Source: Odontesthes bonariensis
Lineage: Eukaryota > Chordata > Actinopteri > Atheriniformes > Atherinopsidae
Assembly (NCBI RefSeq): GCF_027942865.1
Contig: NC_134527.1
Coordinates: forward strand, 8,038,976 to 8,102,975
Direction: 5' to 3'
Length of the DNA stretch: 64,000 nucleotides
Below, one piece after another: positions 1 to 12,400 of the stretch. The translations under genes were made by a program, and so were the position numbers. Under the pieces are notes generated by a model. The model was not told the origin of the DNA. It worked only from the letters and a program-made list of their open reading frames with translations, and made no database searches. How positions within the stretch are numbered: position 1 is the stretch's first letter; each line of letters starts with the position of its first letter.

Positions 1-129
1 ACAAACAGTTTGAAATGTTGGGAACGAATTTTTTTTTTTAAACACTGCGTTAATGTGCGATAAAATATTTATCAGCATTAAATAATTAACGAGTTAACAT
101 GATAATAACGAGTTAACTTTCCCAGCCCT
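1..129 (-). mobile_element. hAT-like element, 5'-terminal fragment (copy C)
   Basis: The stretch from about 41 to 129 matches the terminal part of the two fuller copies at 4988-5528 and 8655-9407. Shared features are the GATAAAATATTTATC block, repeated GAGTTAAC words and the terminal CCCAGCCCT. It is cut by the window edge and a poly-T tract near 30-40. Judged by those copies, this is the end upstream of the relic ORF, read on the minus strand. A short (TA)n tract follows. Confidence 0.7.
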
Positions 130-3100
130 TATATATATATATATATTTATATAAGTATGTCACATGACATTATAGTGAGGCGCTAAGAATCCACGTTGCC
201 CTTCTGATTTGTAGCCTCAACAATTCAGAAAGTGCTTTTATCATTTAGTCGGCACGAATCAGTTATGATGTCATAGATTGTCACACAGCTTGGCTTGCAA
301 TTAACTTGTACTACAGCTAAAAGGGAAAGAGGGAAAGACAGGACTACATATACACTCACTCAGAGCTGACGAGACAGGTGGCAGCAATTAAGGCAGAACT
401 GACATGGGCAGGTGAGCAAGACAAGTAAAGAAAGACCTCACACATGAGAAAAATACCCAGAGCCCATGTTACCTAAATACAGAATCCAAAGAACAGGAGA
501 ACTTAACACAACTCAGCACCACCTTTAAACTCAGCATTGACATGCAAACAGAATCATTTTAAAAACAAGCTGCAGACACAATGGAAAGGACATAGGTAAA
601 GCCTGGTACATTTGAACAGGAGAGGATTTTTACCTAGTATAGGTGCAGTTTCACATTATGTATGTTTGTCTAAGATTTTTTTGTTTTGTCCCTTTTTTTT
701 TCAAATTGAATTCACTTTATTTTCCCTTCTCTATTTTCCAGCTACATGTGTAACCTGTGCTGAAGACATCAAGATGTCTTTTCTATTTGTTTGTAAAGCT
801 GGGAATGAAGCAAGACTGATCAGGATTACTCCATGAAGCTGATGATGTGTTCGCTTGGACCTCAAAGAAAATTATTATGTCCTAGAATCCCCCATCTACC
901 AAAATTATATTTGTATAGTCAAAGACTTCAGACGTCTGTGAATGAAAGCTCATCTGGTCATTACAGATGGTCCTGGTGTTGTTTCTTTCTTTTGGCCATA
1001 AAAGAAAATCAATCTTTAATCACGTTCGGTTGTATGTGGTTGAATATGCTTTTGTGTCCGTCTGTTACGCCTCCAGGGAGTGAGAAGAGAAGAAAAGCAG
1101 GCATGTTTTTCCCACCCACTCAACAACAACACTGATGAAAAAAATAATCTCAATGTATGCTGCACACACGCACAAATATGAATTGCAAATGAAAGTAATT
1201 ACAGTGCAAAACTTTTTTTTCACAGCTGCCAGGTAATATGACTCATTAGCCTCAGCTGTTCCCTCTTCTTCTCTTGAGGGAATATTCCAACTCTCCGTGT
1301 CTATAGACATCGCAGGCTTCCCAGAGTCAACTCTCTCACGCACACTTAACACGCTCCAGATGTTTATCCACCGCCTGGAGCAACTATAGCACATATATCT
1401 TCAGTTTAATGCACCCCATGATTCAGACCAACCACAACTGTTCATTTGGTTTAAATGTTTTGAGATTACACTCAACTCTTACCTCACTGGATCAGATGTC
1501 TGGGGTTCCCTCCTCATCCCGTGAATCCCGAGTGTCTACAACAATGCAGTTAGCCTAATAGTTGTTGGGATATTTCTGTCTTTATCAACCGTGTTATCAA
1601 CCGAGGTGTTAGTGAGTGGATCTTTTATTCATTTTACGGTAAATATTAGTGTTTCTAGTGCAACACTCCAGGACTCAGCAGGATATCCTCGTTTAAATGG
1701 CGTCTCTCTCTCTCTCTCTTGGGTAGCTAATCACATCTTTGCATGTTTACAGTCTGAAGCACTCAGCTCTGACCCACTCATCTGCACTGACAGCAATGAA
1801 GCAGGTGCTGCACAAGCGTGGAAACGCAGGCACAGACAATGAAAACTCTCATCCTGTCATGTGAACAAATGTGGGCTTTTGTTTTCCAGATTTGGGCTAC
1901 ACATAAGTGCTTCCAGAAAACTAAATTGCAACAAATGTGATGAACTGTTTTAATGTTTTTGTTTTTTTTCATTATCAGTTTTGCCCTTATTTAGAGGCAA
2001 AGCAACATATCAGTATTGGGATTTCTAAGAACAACTGCACAAGTCATATACAATATAGGCCCATATATTCTGTTGACTACTTTGATGATCTCCCAGACGT
2101 GACATATTGAAATGAATATGGATATCTCCAAGAGTGATTTTCATTTTGGCTAACAGTTGATGGCATCTTATTCTTGCAGAAAGCTTCATTAAATTGAACT
2201 TGTTTGCACTCATTTTTTCATCAATATCGATGGTAAATGGTCAGATCTCCCCGAACACTTGAAGTACATAAAGACAAACAAAACAATAAAGAAGTTTCCT
2301 GGATATACTTTGAGCCTTGCTGGATTTCCGACTTCCCTAGACAATTTCCCTCTACTAGCACCTTGTGAAAGTCAGGTTGTGCCAGGAGGTTTTCTGCTCT
2401 TATCACATCCTGTAATTTCATGATCCTTACAACTTCCCTCATGATAGATTTCACCTCACTCGTTCAGTGAAATAGTCTCATTACTTTGAGGCAAGAATCC
2501 TTAGTTTGCAACCAAAAGTACTCTCAAAATGTTTATTTAGAAGTGTGAATAGAGTCCCCACAGTTTTGACGGAGGAGTTCCAAAGGATTATCACGGGATC
2601 TTTTCTGTTTGGCAAAAGATGGATTACTGGAGGCATTTTCACTTTTGAATATCACAGACCAAGCAGACTGGGCTTGAGATCTCCAGAAACCAAGCTAGAA
2701 CTTACAATGATTTTATACCAGTTAACATGCTTATAATTATAATTCAATTAAAATAAAATGTTTTGTCCACACTGAAATCGCATGGGAAGTTGGCTTCCCT
2801 TATAGTAACTTAGTTCATTTTGCATTAGCTGCAGTTTTATCCAAAAAATGTAGTAAGAAACTCCACTGAGCACGAGTCCTTACTGAGTCACAGAGAGATC
2901 TTCATTGACACTACTAGACCCAACAATGTCTGAAGAAAAGATCAAACCAGTATGTGTGAGACAGCTCATTTGTGGTGCAAGTCACGCCTCAGACTTTGAA
3001 CAGGCTTTAAACCAACTTTCAGATATGAGAGATATGACCCTCTCACATCTGAAGAAGACGTGTCAAAAGTCAGTCATAGACTCACATTTTGCAAAGACTG

Positions 3101-4987
3101 GGGATCTTTCAGGTCACAATTTGCTGCAGAATATGTAGCAAATTATGACCCTCTTAAAGATGGGACATATCCTAATAAGTTTGATAAACACTCTTGCTCC
3201 TCTGCGGCGCTGGATCGCTGTATACTTTCTACCTAAGTTGCTGCTTGTTTCCTGTTTGCTCTGGGAAGCAGAGCACTTACTGGAGGTAAACAATGCTCTC
3301 GTGATTAAAGTTTGTGCGCATAACCCAAGACGGAAAACAAAACAAGTGGGTTTATAATGGAACATCAAAACAAGAAAAAGACTTCAGACCATATAGGCGA
3401 GTTCATGACTGTGTTTCCAAACATGGTGACAGGAGCCGTCCACAGTTATTAATATGATGGATCTTCCAGCTCAGACTGTGACTGTACAAAGAAAGTATAA
3501 TATTTTGTTGTGAGGATACAGAAAAATTGTTGTTGACTTTCAAAATCCACCTTCAAAATGTGGTGACACAGCCTGCTTCGGTGTCTCTGTCGGTCATGCA
3601 GCCTTTACTCTACTGAGTTCCTTGAGGCATGAGGACTGGGACAATGTAAGTGATGATGTACCAATGCTGAGTGAACTCCCCAACACAGTGCAATGTTTTC
3701 TATGTCATCGCCCGAAGCACAACAGAGAGGTGAAAGGAGAAGAGCACATGACAAAGTAGTCATTGGGGCATTTAGTGGATTGGGTATTGAGTGGAAAATA
3801 GCACATTAAGCTAATGGATGATGCCAATGGACTGCTCGTCAACCTCTACTGTCTCCAAACCCCATCCAGAGCTTTTGCACACTAATGCATCATCCGTCCA
3901 AGGCATGCTGAACAATTGCTAACCTCCCGAAGAGATTACAGTATATGGGATGCTTTTATGGGTGCATTTTGGAAGAGAATCCCTTTCCTGATGGCATCTA
4001 AGACCTGAAAGAGATTTCGGCCGCAGACTGAAGCAGTATTAGAAAAGATAACTCATTCTCCAATGGCAGTTTATCATTCACAATTGCATTACATTGCATC
4101 AGTAAAAAAAGAAAAAAAATATTCTGTACATTTTTAACATTTTTGGCAAATGATATTTCAAAATACACCAAGATGTTGGCATTGGAGAATTCATTCAAAA
4201 TACAATAAAGGCAATCTTAATGCCTTATTATTCATATTTTTTTTAACTTTTGTACTATTGTAGATGAATAAATAAATGTGTTTATATAATATCAGATATA
4301 TTGGAATTTAAAGGTTTCAACTGTCGTTTTTTTTAGCATTTTTCAGATATAATATTTTTTTTATCTACATTGTACAGTGTGTTTCAGTTTTCAGGGGATG
4401 ACTTTTTTCTGTGTGGTGCTGTTTTGTTTACAAGTGAAGTTTTTATTCATTTCTTTGACACTTTGCCTTCACATCTTTGTGTCTGCTGTTGCTGCACATA
4501 AACTGATAAGCTGTCCTGGACCTTTACACTTGTCAGTGGTTGAAAGCTTGTCTCCCGGCCATTGTGCTCTCCAATAGTTTCCTGTCTGTCACAGTGAGCA
4601 AGGTTGAAACAGATTATTTTAAAAGTATATATTTTTAACATTTTTGAGGAGACTGGGCCGGCTCTACTGGTTCCTCTATCAATCTATCAATCTGTCAATC
4701 CTTTTTGTGTCCGGGCCGGGTGAGGTTTCCCGTGTTGAGTCAAATCAAGCCGCAGGCTCCACTCCTGGTCCCTTCTGTCAATTCCTTTAAGTTTCAGCTT
4801 TGCACCAACTCACTTTCCACTCAGGTGCAAAGTGATATTGCAAGAGAGCACAGGCAGAAGCTAGCTGGTTAGTATGCTAACTTCAGTGTACATTTCTACC
4901 CCTAAGTGTTATTCACATTGTTAATAGGCTTTTTAAAAATGTTTTCAGTGAAGAAAATTTTTATATCATAGCTTTCCCTGAAAATAC
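130..4987. other. Intergenic DNA, no gene recognised
   Basis: No spliced or continuous coding region is convincing here. Simple sequence includes (TA)n at about 131-150 and (CT)n at about 1706-1720. Short open frames near 2905-3138 and 3540-3760 read like mildly protein-like text, but they are interrupted by stops and resemble no family I know. They could be decayed retrocopies or chance. Confidence 0.6.
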
Positions 4988-5528
4988 TAGGGCTGGGCAA
5001 TGATTAGAATTTTTAATCTGATTAATCACATGATTCCCCTGATTAATCACGATTAATCACATTTGTAGGCAAAATCCAAAAATTAATTAAAAAGTAGTGT
5101 ATAGCCTTTAGCATTTAGTTTTATTTTAAATGTGCTGCCATATGAATGAAAGTGCCATAACATTTGTTGTGCAAACACACTTTTAACATCAGCATCTTTC
5201 TGTAGTTTTTATGTAGAAGCCTCGCTCCACTGTCTGTTTCCTTGAATGACTTGCTGCTATCAGTTGTGTGTTTTGCCTTTAAGTGATATTTTAGACTGGA
5301 ACTACTACGCTGAGAAGACAATTCAACTTTGCTGTAAATGCAGGAATTTTTTTATTATTTTATTTTGAAACACGTGCTTTTATGTATAAATAAATATAAC
5401 AGGAAGTAGCGCCGTTAGCTCCGTGAGCTACACACATAAAACCTGCATTAATACGCGATAAAATATTTATCAACGTTAAATAATTAACAAGTTAATGCGA
5501 TAATAACGAGTTAACTCGCCCAGCCCTA
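4988..5528 (-). mobile_element. hAT-like non-autonomous transposon (copy A)
   Basis: The ends are TAGGGCTGGGC on the left and GCCCAGCCCTA on the right, an inverted pair of about 11 bp. Flanks are GAAAATAC (4980-4987) and AAAAATAC (5530-5537), a 7-of-8 match with one base of offset, fitting an 8-bp hAT-type target duplication. Inside, on the minus strand, is a 66-residue open frame (5121-5321) with HLKAKH, like the His pair of a BED zinc finger from a hAT transposase. The coding remainder is missing, so it cannot mobilise itself. The left part of the interior is shorter than in copy B. Confidence 0.8.
5121..5321 (-). pseudogene. BED-finger-like transposase exon relic (hAT copy A)
   Basis: This 66-codon open frame has SSLKYHLKAKHT near its start. 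In hAT transposases a BED finger ends in a spaced His pair, and HLKAKH fits that, but the Cys pair is not visible in frame. The frame then runs into non-conserved residues and stops. The translation is identical to that of the frame at 9074-9274 in copy B. It is a transposase remnant, not a host gene. Confidence 0.6.
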
Positions 5529-6423
5529 AAAAAATACCAACAGCACATTGTAGCCTGTCAGATGGAATCATAACTGGTATGAAAAAAGTCTGAGAAGTTT
5601 GCTATGCTACAAAAGTGGCTCAAGAAGTTTTTCTGGTACACATATTGTATTTATATAGCCTGCAGCTGCCCATCCACTGTGAAAAAGAATCAAAGTCATA
5701 TTCTAAGCCTACAGTCAAAATTCCTCAAGAGACATCTAACTTTCCTTTCGGAGTACAGAGAATCATCCCCCTCACTGAAGAAAGGGCAGAAACTGCATCC
5801 TCACATTACTTCACAGCTTAACTGTGACAGTAGAAGCCCAGCAGAATTCTGTAGATCTAACAGAATTATTGATATATGGTTAGTTAGACACAGCCATAGG
5901 GAGGGTGCAGGTAGCTTCATACTAATGAGTTTAAGTGGCCCCGACGGGAGGTTGGACTGTATATACTCAAAGAGTAGTCAAACAGTTTTTGTTCTCAACA
6001 GATATCGATTTAAGCATGGAAATGAATTGTGGCTTTGGTGTTGAGCTCCTTTTATGGCAGCTTCTTACATCCAGAACTTGGAACGTGTTTTGCTTCCAGC
6101 AGCTGCGGTTACCTGTTTGAGCAGCAGATGCAGAAAGGCTAGCACAGTGAAACTGGATTTTTGAAGCAATGATGATGCCAATCAGCTTTTAATGATGGCA
6201 ATTACATGCACACCTCATTGTTTGGTGTGAATAATTGGTAAAGCCGCAATCAGATTCACAGGAAAATGCTGCTTTCAGTCTCCATTGTGATTAAAGACCG
6301 GGATCCCTTTTAGCCACGTCCTCAGCGCACTCTTTTTATCCAGCTGACATGCTGTTAGCAGTCAGGCTTGGCTTTTAGAGGGATGTTTGCCTTTTACAAA
6401 CCACTGAATGCCCTGAGTGTAAC
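5529..6423. other. Intergenic DNA, nothing recognised
   Basis: A 146-codon open frame (5604-6044, plus) is the longest here. It has no recognisable domain, and a second frame is open across part of it. I treat it as chance. No repeat family was recognised. Confidence 0.55.
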
Positions 6424-6795
6424 GTGTCGGAGGTGGCGAGTAAGGAGGACCCAGGTGCAGTCACAGCTTGAGAGCCAGGAGGTAAAATGAAAAGAAAACC
6501 ATTTATTTTAAACAAAAGGCGCGGCAAAGCCGGATAACCATTTCCAAAAAAAGAACACTAGACAAAAAGCAGGCCGAACTGTCAAAGGCCAGCAACGACA
6601 ACTCAAGACAACAAGCTGAAGAAAAGGGAGTGAAACCAGGAGTATAAATACAGAGGAGGGTGATTGGTGAGAGAAGATAGCTGAGGGAAATAACACAGGT
6701 GAAGGGGTTAGGGTTAGAGTGGAGCTGATGACCGGGCTGAAGAAAGACTGAGGAAGTGAACAGGACTGAAACGGAAAAAGACACAGAGAGACACT
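6424..6795 (-). repeat. Solo-LTR-like interspersed repeat
   Basis: Read on the minus strand this block has a TATTTATA box, a T-rich middle, an AATAAA signal about 150 nt downstream and an end reading CACCTGGGTCCTCCTTACTC. That layout of promoter then polyadenylation signal resembles the LTR of a fish Gypsy-type retrotransposon. No internal coding region or second LTR is seen next to it, so it would be a solo LTR. Exact borders and family are uncertain. Confidence 0.45.
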
Positions 6796-7990
6796 GAGTG
6801 CATTGAATACACTCAGGAGTCAAAGGTTATAGAGCAGTGGAGCATAAGAGTCTTTCTGATTGCAGGTTAGTAAATCACAGGTCTGGCTTGAGGACAAAAA
6901 TGGATACGAACCCAGTCACATATTCGTCCTGTTCATCCTTTAAGTGATGCTTCTTTAAAACATGGTATTGGCAGAGCTTTGTCTCGCACACCCTCGGGGA
7001 ACTACTGTATAATCATATCAAAGTCTATGCACTGGGGAATGGGGCCACTGTGGAGCCGTCTGTCACATTTATATTGTTACCGCAGTGGTTGGCAGCTGAC
7101 AGGCGACACAGATGTGAGAGCAGAACAACATGGTGGAGGCTATCTTGCCTCGGCCACTTATTTCCGCATGAAGGGAGGATCGATAGAGTGGGAGAGATTT
7201 ACCACTGTGAGGAGAAGGCAGACTCAGCTGGACAGTGTTTTCGTCTATCAGTCAGTCTTCTTTGTATCTTTAAAAGTGCAAAGTTGTTTTTGTGTTTTGT
7301 TTTTCAACAAAATAGAAATTCTATTCTTTTTTTACAAATAGAAAATGCCAGCATCAACACAAAAAAAGACTAATTCAACAGGGGTAAGGAACATTAACTA
7401 CAAGTTATGCAGTATGTCCACAGTTATTATGTGTTGTGGGGCAGGGCTCCATTGCAAAGTTAGTTGGCTCATCAAGCAGGTTGATATTCTTAGTTGGATG
7501 GTTTTTGCAAAGACTTTCTGTCAGGGATTATCACAGATGTAATTTAAATGGGAATGAGATGTTCCATTGTGGTGAAACTTTAATATCAGTCTCTATATCA
7601 TAAACTCTTAAACTTCTACCTGCGATTCCACTGACTGGAATCTATGATATTTCCCGGTCCGGGGTCACATAGGGACCACATTTAAAGAAAGAGGGAACAA
7701 GTTTATCGCCAATTCTTTTTTTATTTCGCCTGCATTTCATTGTTGGCTGTTGGCCACAGTTTTAGATTTGAGCAATGATTTACTTCTGAGTTTAATTTGG
7801 AAATTGTTCTTGGTTCAAGCAGTTTGTGTACAAATAAATCAACAAATGAATGAATCGATACTTGATTTTTCAAAGTGTTCAAATTGAATGCATTACGGTG
7901 CCTTCTCGTCCATTCAGTCATCAACACATTTATGTTTCGTAGAAAAATAAATTGAAAGTAAAATAATAACAAATGACAGTTTGACAGTTT
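6796..7990. other. Intergenic DNA, nothing recognised
   Basis: Short overlapping open frames at about 6979-7373 show no domain, and none is flanked by a convincing splice pattern. No repeat family is recognised. Confidence 0.55.
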
Positions 7991-7995
7991 TTTTT

Positions 7996-8060
7996 TCAGA
8001 ATCAGAATCAGAATCAGAATGCCTTTATTGTCATTATAAATTTTAATATCTCATTTTCTG
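7996..8060. repeat. (AGAATC)n with LINE/SINE-tail-like sequence
   Basis: Three to four tandem CAGAAT units are followed by GCCTTTATTGTCATTATAAA. This combination is common at the ends of fish retroelements. Only the tail is present, so the parent family is not assigned. Confidence 0.4.
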
Positions 8061-8646
8061 CAAGATATAAATTGTATATATGTATCACTAATGTTTTAAG
8101 ATGGGATTAAAGCGCCACAGTTTGTTATCCTTATTCATAAGTAAAGAGTCATGCCATCAGGTAATGAACAGGATTGAATTAGAGGGCCAGTTCTCCTCTA
8201 ACCCCAGCTCTATGGGTTTCAAATCGCACTCATTCCCATTCCACTCTCCAAACTGCTGCAGTAAATTTCCCTATTTTGTCCCCTTTGGCATTACTTTTAA
8301 TGTGTTTTCCAAATGTTGAAAATCTTTTTATCCACGATTAAAATCATCTGTCTGGTTGATTTATGGCCTGTTGCCAACGACTGAATCCTTGCAGTGATAT
8401 GAGATAATATCAGGAGTCTGCATGTGGTGTTTTGTCGCGAAAACTGACTGGATTCTCCATGCTGGATCTCTGTGGGACACAACTGTGCCGCCATGCTTGT
8501 TGAAATCTCAAGCAATGCCTAGACCCAACCACACAGATATAGAGATGTTGCTAATTAGCGCTGCAAGATCTTTATTGCACAGCTATAGTTTTATTACAAG
8601 GTGGGATTCAGATGTAAAGAAAAACACTGAGATATTTTAGTACAAT
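8061..8646. other. Intergenic DNA, nothing recognised
   Basis: Only short unconvincing open frames are present. The segment ends at the left target duplication of the hAT copy that follows. Confidence 0.55.
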
Positions 8647-8781
8647 GTCTAAATTAGAGCTGGGCGAGTTAACTCGTTATTATTGCGTTAACTCGCTAAT
8701 TATTTAACGCCGATAAATATTTTATCGTGCATTAACGCAGGTTTTATTTATTTATTTAAAAAAAATATATATATATTTTTT

Positions 8782-8939
8782 GGGGGCTTTTGTGCCTTTA
8801 ATGGATAGGAAGGTTCAGAGAGAACAATATGCAGCAGAGGGCCGACCCATACAGGATTTGAACCAGGGCCAGCTGCAGCGAGGACTATAGCTGCTTGTAC
8901 TTGGGGCGGCTGCTCAACCCACTACGCCACGGACCACCC
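8782..8939 (-). repeat. tRNA-derived SINE nested in hAT copy B
   Basis: On the minus strand there is an A-box-like TGGCGTAGTGGG and, downstream, a B-box GGTTCAAATCC. This is the internal RNA polymerase III promoter arrangement of a tRNA-derived SINE. The tail ends in an A/T-rich stretch on the left. T-rich flanks hide the exact target duplication. Confidence 0.7.
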
Positions 8940-9073
8940 TTTTTTTACTACTTTTTTTTTTTATTAGTGTAAAAGTCTTTTGCTGTCTGCTGCGGGAACC
9001 GGAAAAGAAAGTTATTGGCGGATCCACCAAACATGGAGAAGGGTACGGAACTTTTACTCAGCCATTTTCATTT

Positions 9074-9274
9074 TTGTCTTCTCAGCGTAGTAGTTCCAGT
9101 CTAAAATATCACTTAAAGGCAAAACACACAACTGATAGCAGCAAGTCATTCAAGGAAACAGACAGTGGAGCGAGGCTTCTACATAAAAACTACAGAAAGA
9201 TGCTGATGTTAAAAGTGTGTTTGCACAACAAATGTTATGGCACTTTCATTCATATGGCAGCACATTTAAAATAA
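9074..9274 (+). pseudogene. BED-finger-like transposase exon relic (hAT copy B)
   Basis: This 66-codon open frame carries the His pair HLKAKH and has the same translation as the relic in copy A. An upstream ATG at 9033 (MEKGTELL...) is in a different frame, so the transposase start is separated from the finger by a frameshift. No DDE or dimerisation domain follows. Confidence 0.6.
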
Positions 9275-9415
9275 AACTAAATGCTAAAAGCTATACACTA
9301 CTTTTGAATTCATTTCTGGATTTTGCGTACAAACGCGATTAATCGTGATTAATCAGGGATATCATGTGATTAATTAGATTAAAAATTTGAATCGTTGCCC
9401 AGCCCTAGTCTAAAT

Positions 9416-12400
9416 GTAGTCGTCCCCTTACCAGCAACAACATTTGCCTACCTCTACCTTGATGCCCAAAGCAAAGCCAAGAGAAAGGGCACACTACACT
9501 GTTGATGCTGTTGCTGGACTGAAATGTTAATGAACTTCTGGACTCATGGATGATGAACTGAAGAATCTTTTAGCATTTTTCAATTTCATTGATATAACAA
9601 AACTCAAAGTCTTTCACGAGGCACAACTCCTCAGAACTTAAACAGCAGTTGGAAAGAAAGGCAGAAAATACACTGTGAGAAAATAGGTGATCAATTATTT
9701 AGGGGAAAAAAATGTTGGAATAACTGCACCTCTCCAGACTTTTTATACTGTTATTAAGCTTTCTTCAAGTAGATGTCTATCGAACTTGCCTCTACAATCC
9801 ATTTTACAGAATAATGCAAACAGATTGCATAGAGCTGGGCCCAGAGGATGACAGATTATTCAGAGCACTCATCAAGTAGTTTCAGTAAAGTATAAAATTA
9901 AACTTTCAGGACACAGAGGAATAAAACAAGTTACTACAGCTTATGCTTTTGGTATCATGAGTTTTTCCCTTTTCCTACCAGAGCACAAAAAAATTACATC
10001 AAAGACTGATGTACTCCCATCTTTTTTGCAGCTATTTTACATTTTGAAACTGAGTGACAGTGACCAACCAGCAGGACAAAACATCAAAGGACCTGCAACT
10101 GTATTCAAACTCCAGAATTCTGAAAACATGGCAGGTCCCACAGCCTGGTAAATTCTCCTTAATTAAATCAGCGCTCAAATCTTCTGCTTATGACTTGATG
10201 TACAACCCTATTTATAAATCCTCTTGACCTTTTGACCACTGAGCATCCATTTTGGCAACAGCCAGAGCAGCTTTGCCCAAGAAACAAAACATCCATAACA
10301 GTGCATCTGTGATAAGTGGCAGTCCATTTCCTCTCACATTAGGGCCCGGCCAAAAGGAAACGTTTTCATCCGCCTCCTCATTGCGCACAAAAACATATCC
10401 GTCTTTCATCTAATCCAGTGACTTAATCAATTATGCATGCAAGCAAAGCTTTCTTACTCAAGTACATGAAAAGCACTGCAGCTCGAAGCGACATGTGGCG
10501 CCAAGGTGTTTGTGTTTAATGTCAGAGTCTGATATCCTGGAATTATTTTTAATTTCTGCATGCAGCTTGGCTGTTAGCTGATCCTGGAGTCCTTACTGCA
10601 GTTTGGTGTTAATTCACTAATTGCCCAATATACCGAGCTGAAGGCTTTTGTGTTTGGTTAAACTATATTTTGGCAATGCGCTGTACTAAAAAGCTGTTTT
10701 TATTGAGGTTCAGTGTCACAGCAGGTATTAGAATAAAGGTTTATTCTAAAAGAAAGAAGTCTCAATGACTTCCCACAACTAATGACGGGCTTCTAATAAC
10801 ATTTTAGTTTTAAAAAAACTTTATATTATATGATCAACACACTTTCCTGATGAAGTCAGTTGTTGGTTTTTGAGCATTTCAACTTTGTGGTATGTGAGGC
10901 ACGTGAGTCCCACTGCAGCACATGTTTGAGAGAAAGAGGTTTTACTCTGCAACACCCCAGGGACAGCTTAAAAGTTTTTGACCACAGAAACGGTTTCAAC
11001 ATATGACACTGTTTGAAAAGTAAACTGTCCGTGTAGTCTAACTTAAATGATTAACTTTTCAAGATATAGTAGTAGATTTCAAGATTATCATACAGCATAC
11101 AATTGCATAACAAACTTATAGAGTAACCTCTCTCATCCTTAAAATCAACAAAGTCATGCATGAGCAAACAAATCAAGTTGCAATTAGTACTTTCAAAGCC
11201 TGAAGGAAAAAAATGTTACAGATCTACTGGTATGGAAGCTAATGCTTCCTACAAGATGGCAGCTTGGTAATCAAACTGCAGCTAGGGTGTTTTTTTTGTT
11301 TGTTTTTTGTTTTTTAAAGTACTGTTTGGGCTCCATGGAGACACCCCATAGAACCAATATCAAAGACTCTTGAGCATTCTGAATGGTCTTGTGGAGCTGC
11401 TGCAGCTTTGTCTGTCCACAGAGTTGCTGAAAGGATCTGAAGAGTTGCTCAATTTTTGCAACAGTTCTTCTGCCCATGCAAGTTTATGTTTGGATCCGAG
11501 TGTGTGCAAAATGGATGGATGGAACATACAAATATTGTCTGACCCTCATCGTGGACAGGTTGCCAGCTATTTGTCTGTTAAAGAAGCTAAATTATTTAAA
11601 AAAATGTATGTACAAACGCATAGTAGAAAAATCTAATTGCCAAATTCTCAGTGAATATAGTGTGTACATATCAGCTCGGATTCGAGACAAAATGTGAAAT
11701 TGTCACAAAACATAAAACTCTGAATTTGTACTGATAAAAACAAAATATTTTGTTCTTTTTCCTACACCCATAGGACATGTGGTTTGTATCCAGTACACAA
11801 ACTGCAGGGCGGGAACTCAGCAGCCAGTAATGGACAGTAATCCAGGAAAATGACATCAGGGCCTCTTGTTTTAATGTAAGCTGTTGGTGTTTCCTAACCT
11901 TTATCATACTGTTTTTACTACTACTTTACATACTACATGTCATTTGTTTAACACCTAACCATAACCAAGTAGTTTGCAATGTGTAAAACAGTGTGATAGC
12001 AAAAATTCCATTTTAAAGTGGAAAATATTTCGGCTTGACAAAATAATTTCCGCCTTTCGGCCTTCTAATGTTGACTTTGTTTCTTTGTAAGTATGATGTC
12101 TTCTTGGTACGTGACACAGCTGCAGGGGAATACCTGACATACTGCCGCAAACATGACATCATATGGAGCTTCATATCAACCAGGCTGTTCAACCAATGAG
12201 ACCTCAAGGTTTTTTTGTTTTGTTGTTTTAACAAAAATAGACTTGTGGCATGAGCTGTTGTTCTTAACATACCCAGTGATTTAGGAAGGCAGCTGTATTG
12301 TGGGAGGATGATGTGCAGAAGAAAGTAATTAGATCACTGTGACACTGTTTTTCCTGCAGCTGTCTGTTTTTGATTACTTTATTCTAAATGGGCGTGTCAG

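Larger units (their letters stand above)
8655..9407 (+). mobile_element. hAT-like transposon (copy B) with perfect 8-bp target duplication
   Basis: The ends are TAGAGCTGGGC (8655) and TTGCCCAGCCCTA (to 9407). They are bracketed by the identical octamer GTCTAAAT at 8647-8654 and 9408-9415, a textbook hAT target-site duplication. The element is in the opposite orientation to copy A. A tRNA-derived SINE (about 8782-8939) has inserted into its left half, which explains much of its extra length. The right half carries the same BED-finger-like relic ORF as copy A. Confidence 0.88.

Noticed and set aside
2905..3138. 77-codon plus-strand frame that reads like protein
   Set aside because: It stops early, has no recognisable family, and the continuation beyond is interrupted. 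It could be an old retrocopy but cannot be supported.
5604..6044. 146-codon plus-strand open frame
   Set aside because: No domain, no splice context, overlapping frames also partly open and AT-rich. Best explained as chance.
6705..6718. GGTTAGGGTTAG telomere-like word
   Set aside because: Only two units, inside the LTR-like repeat. Not an interstitial telomere array.
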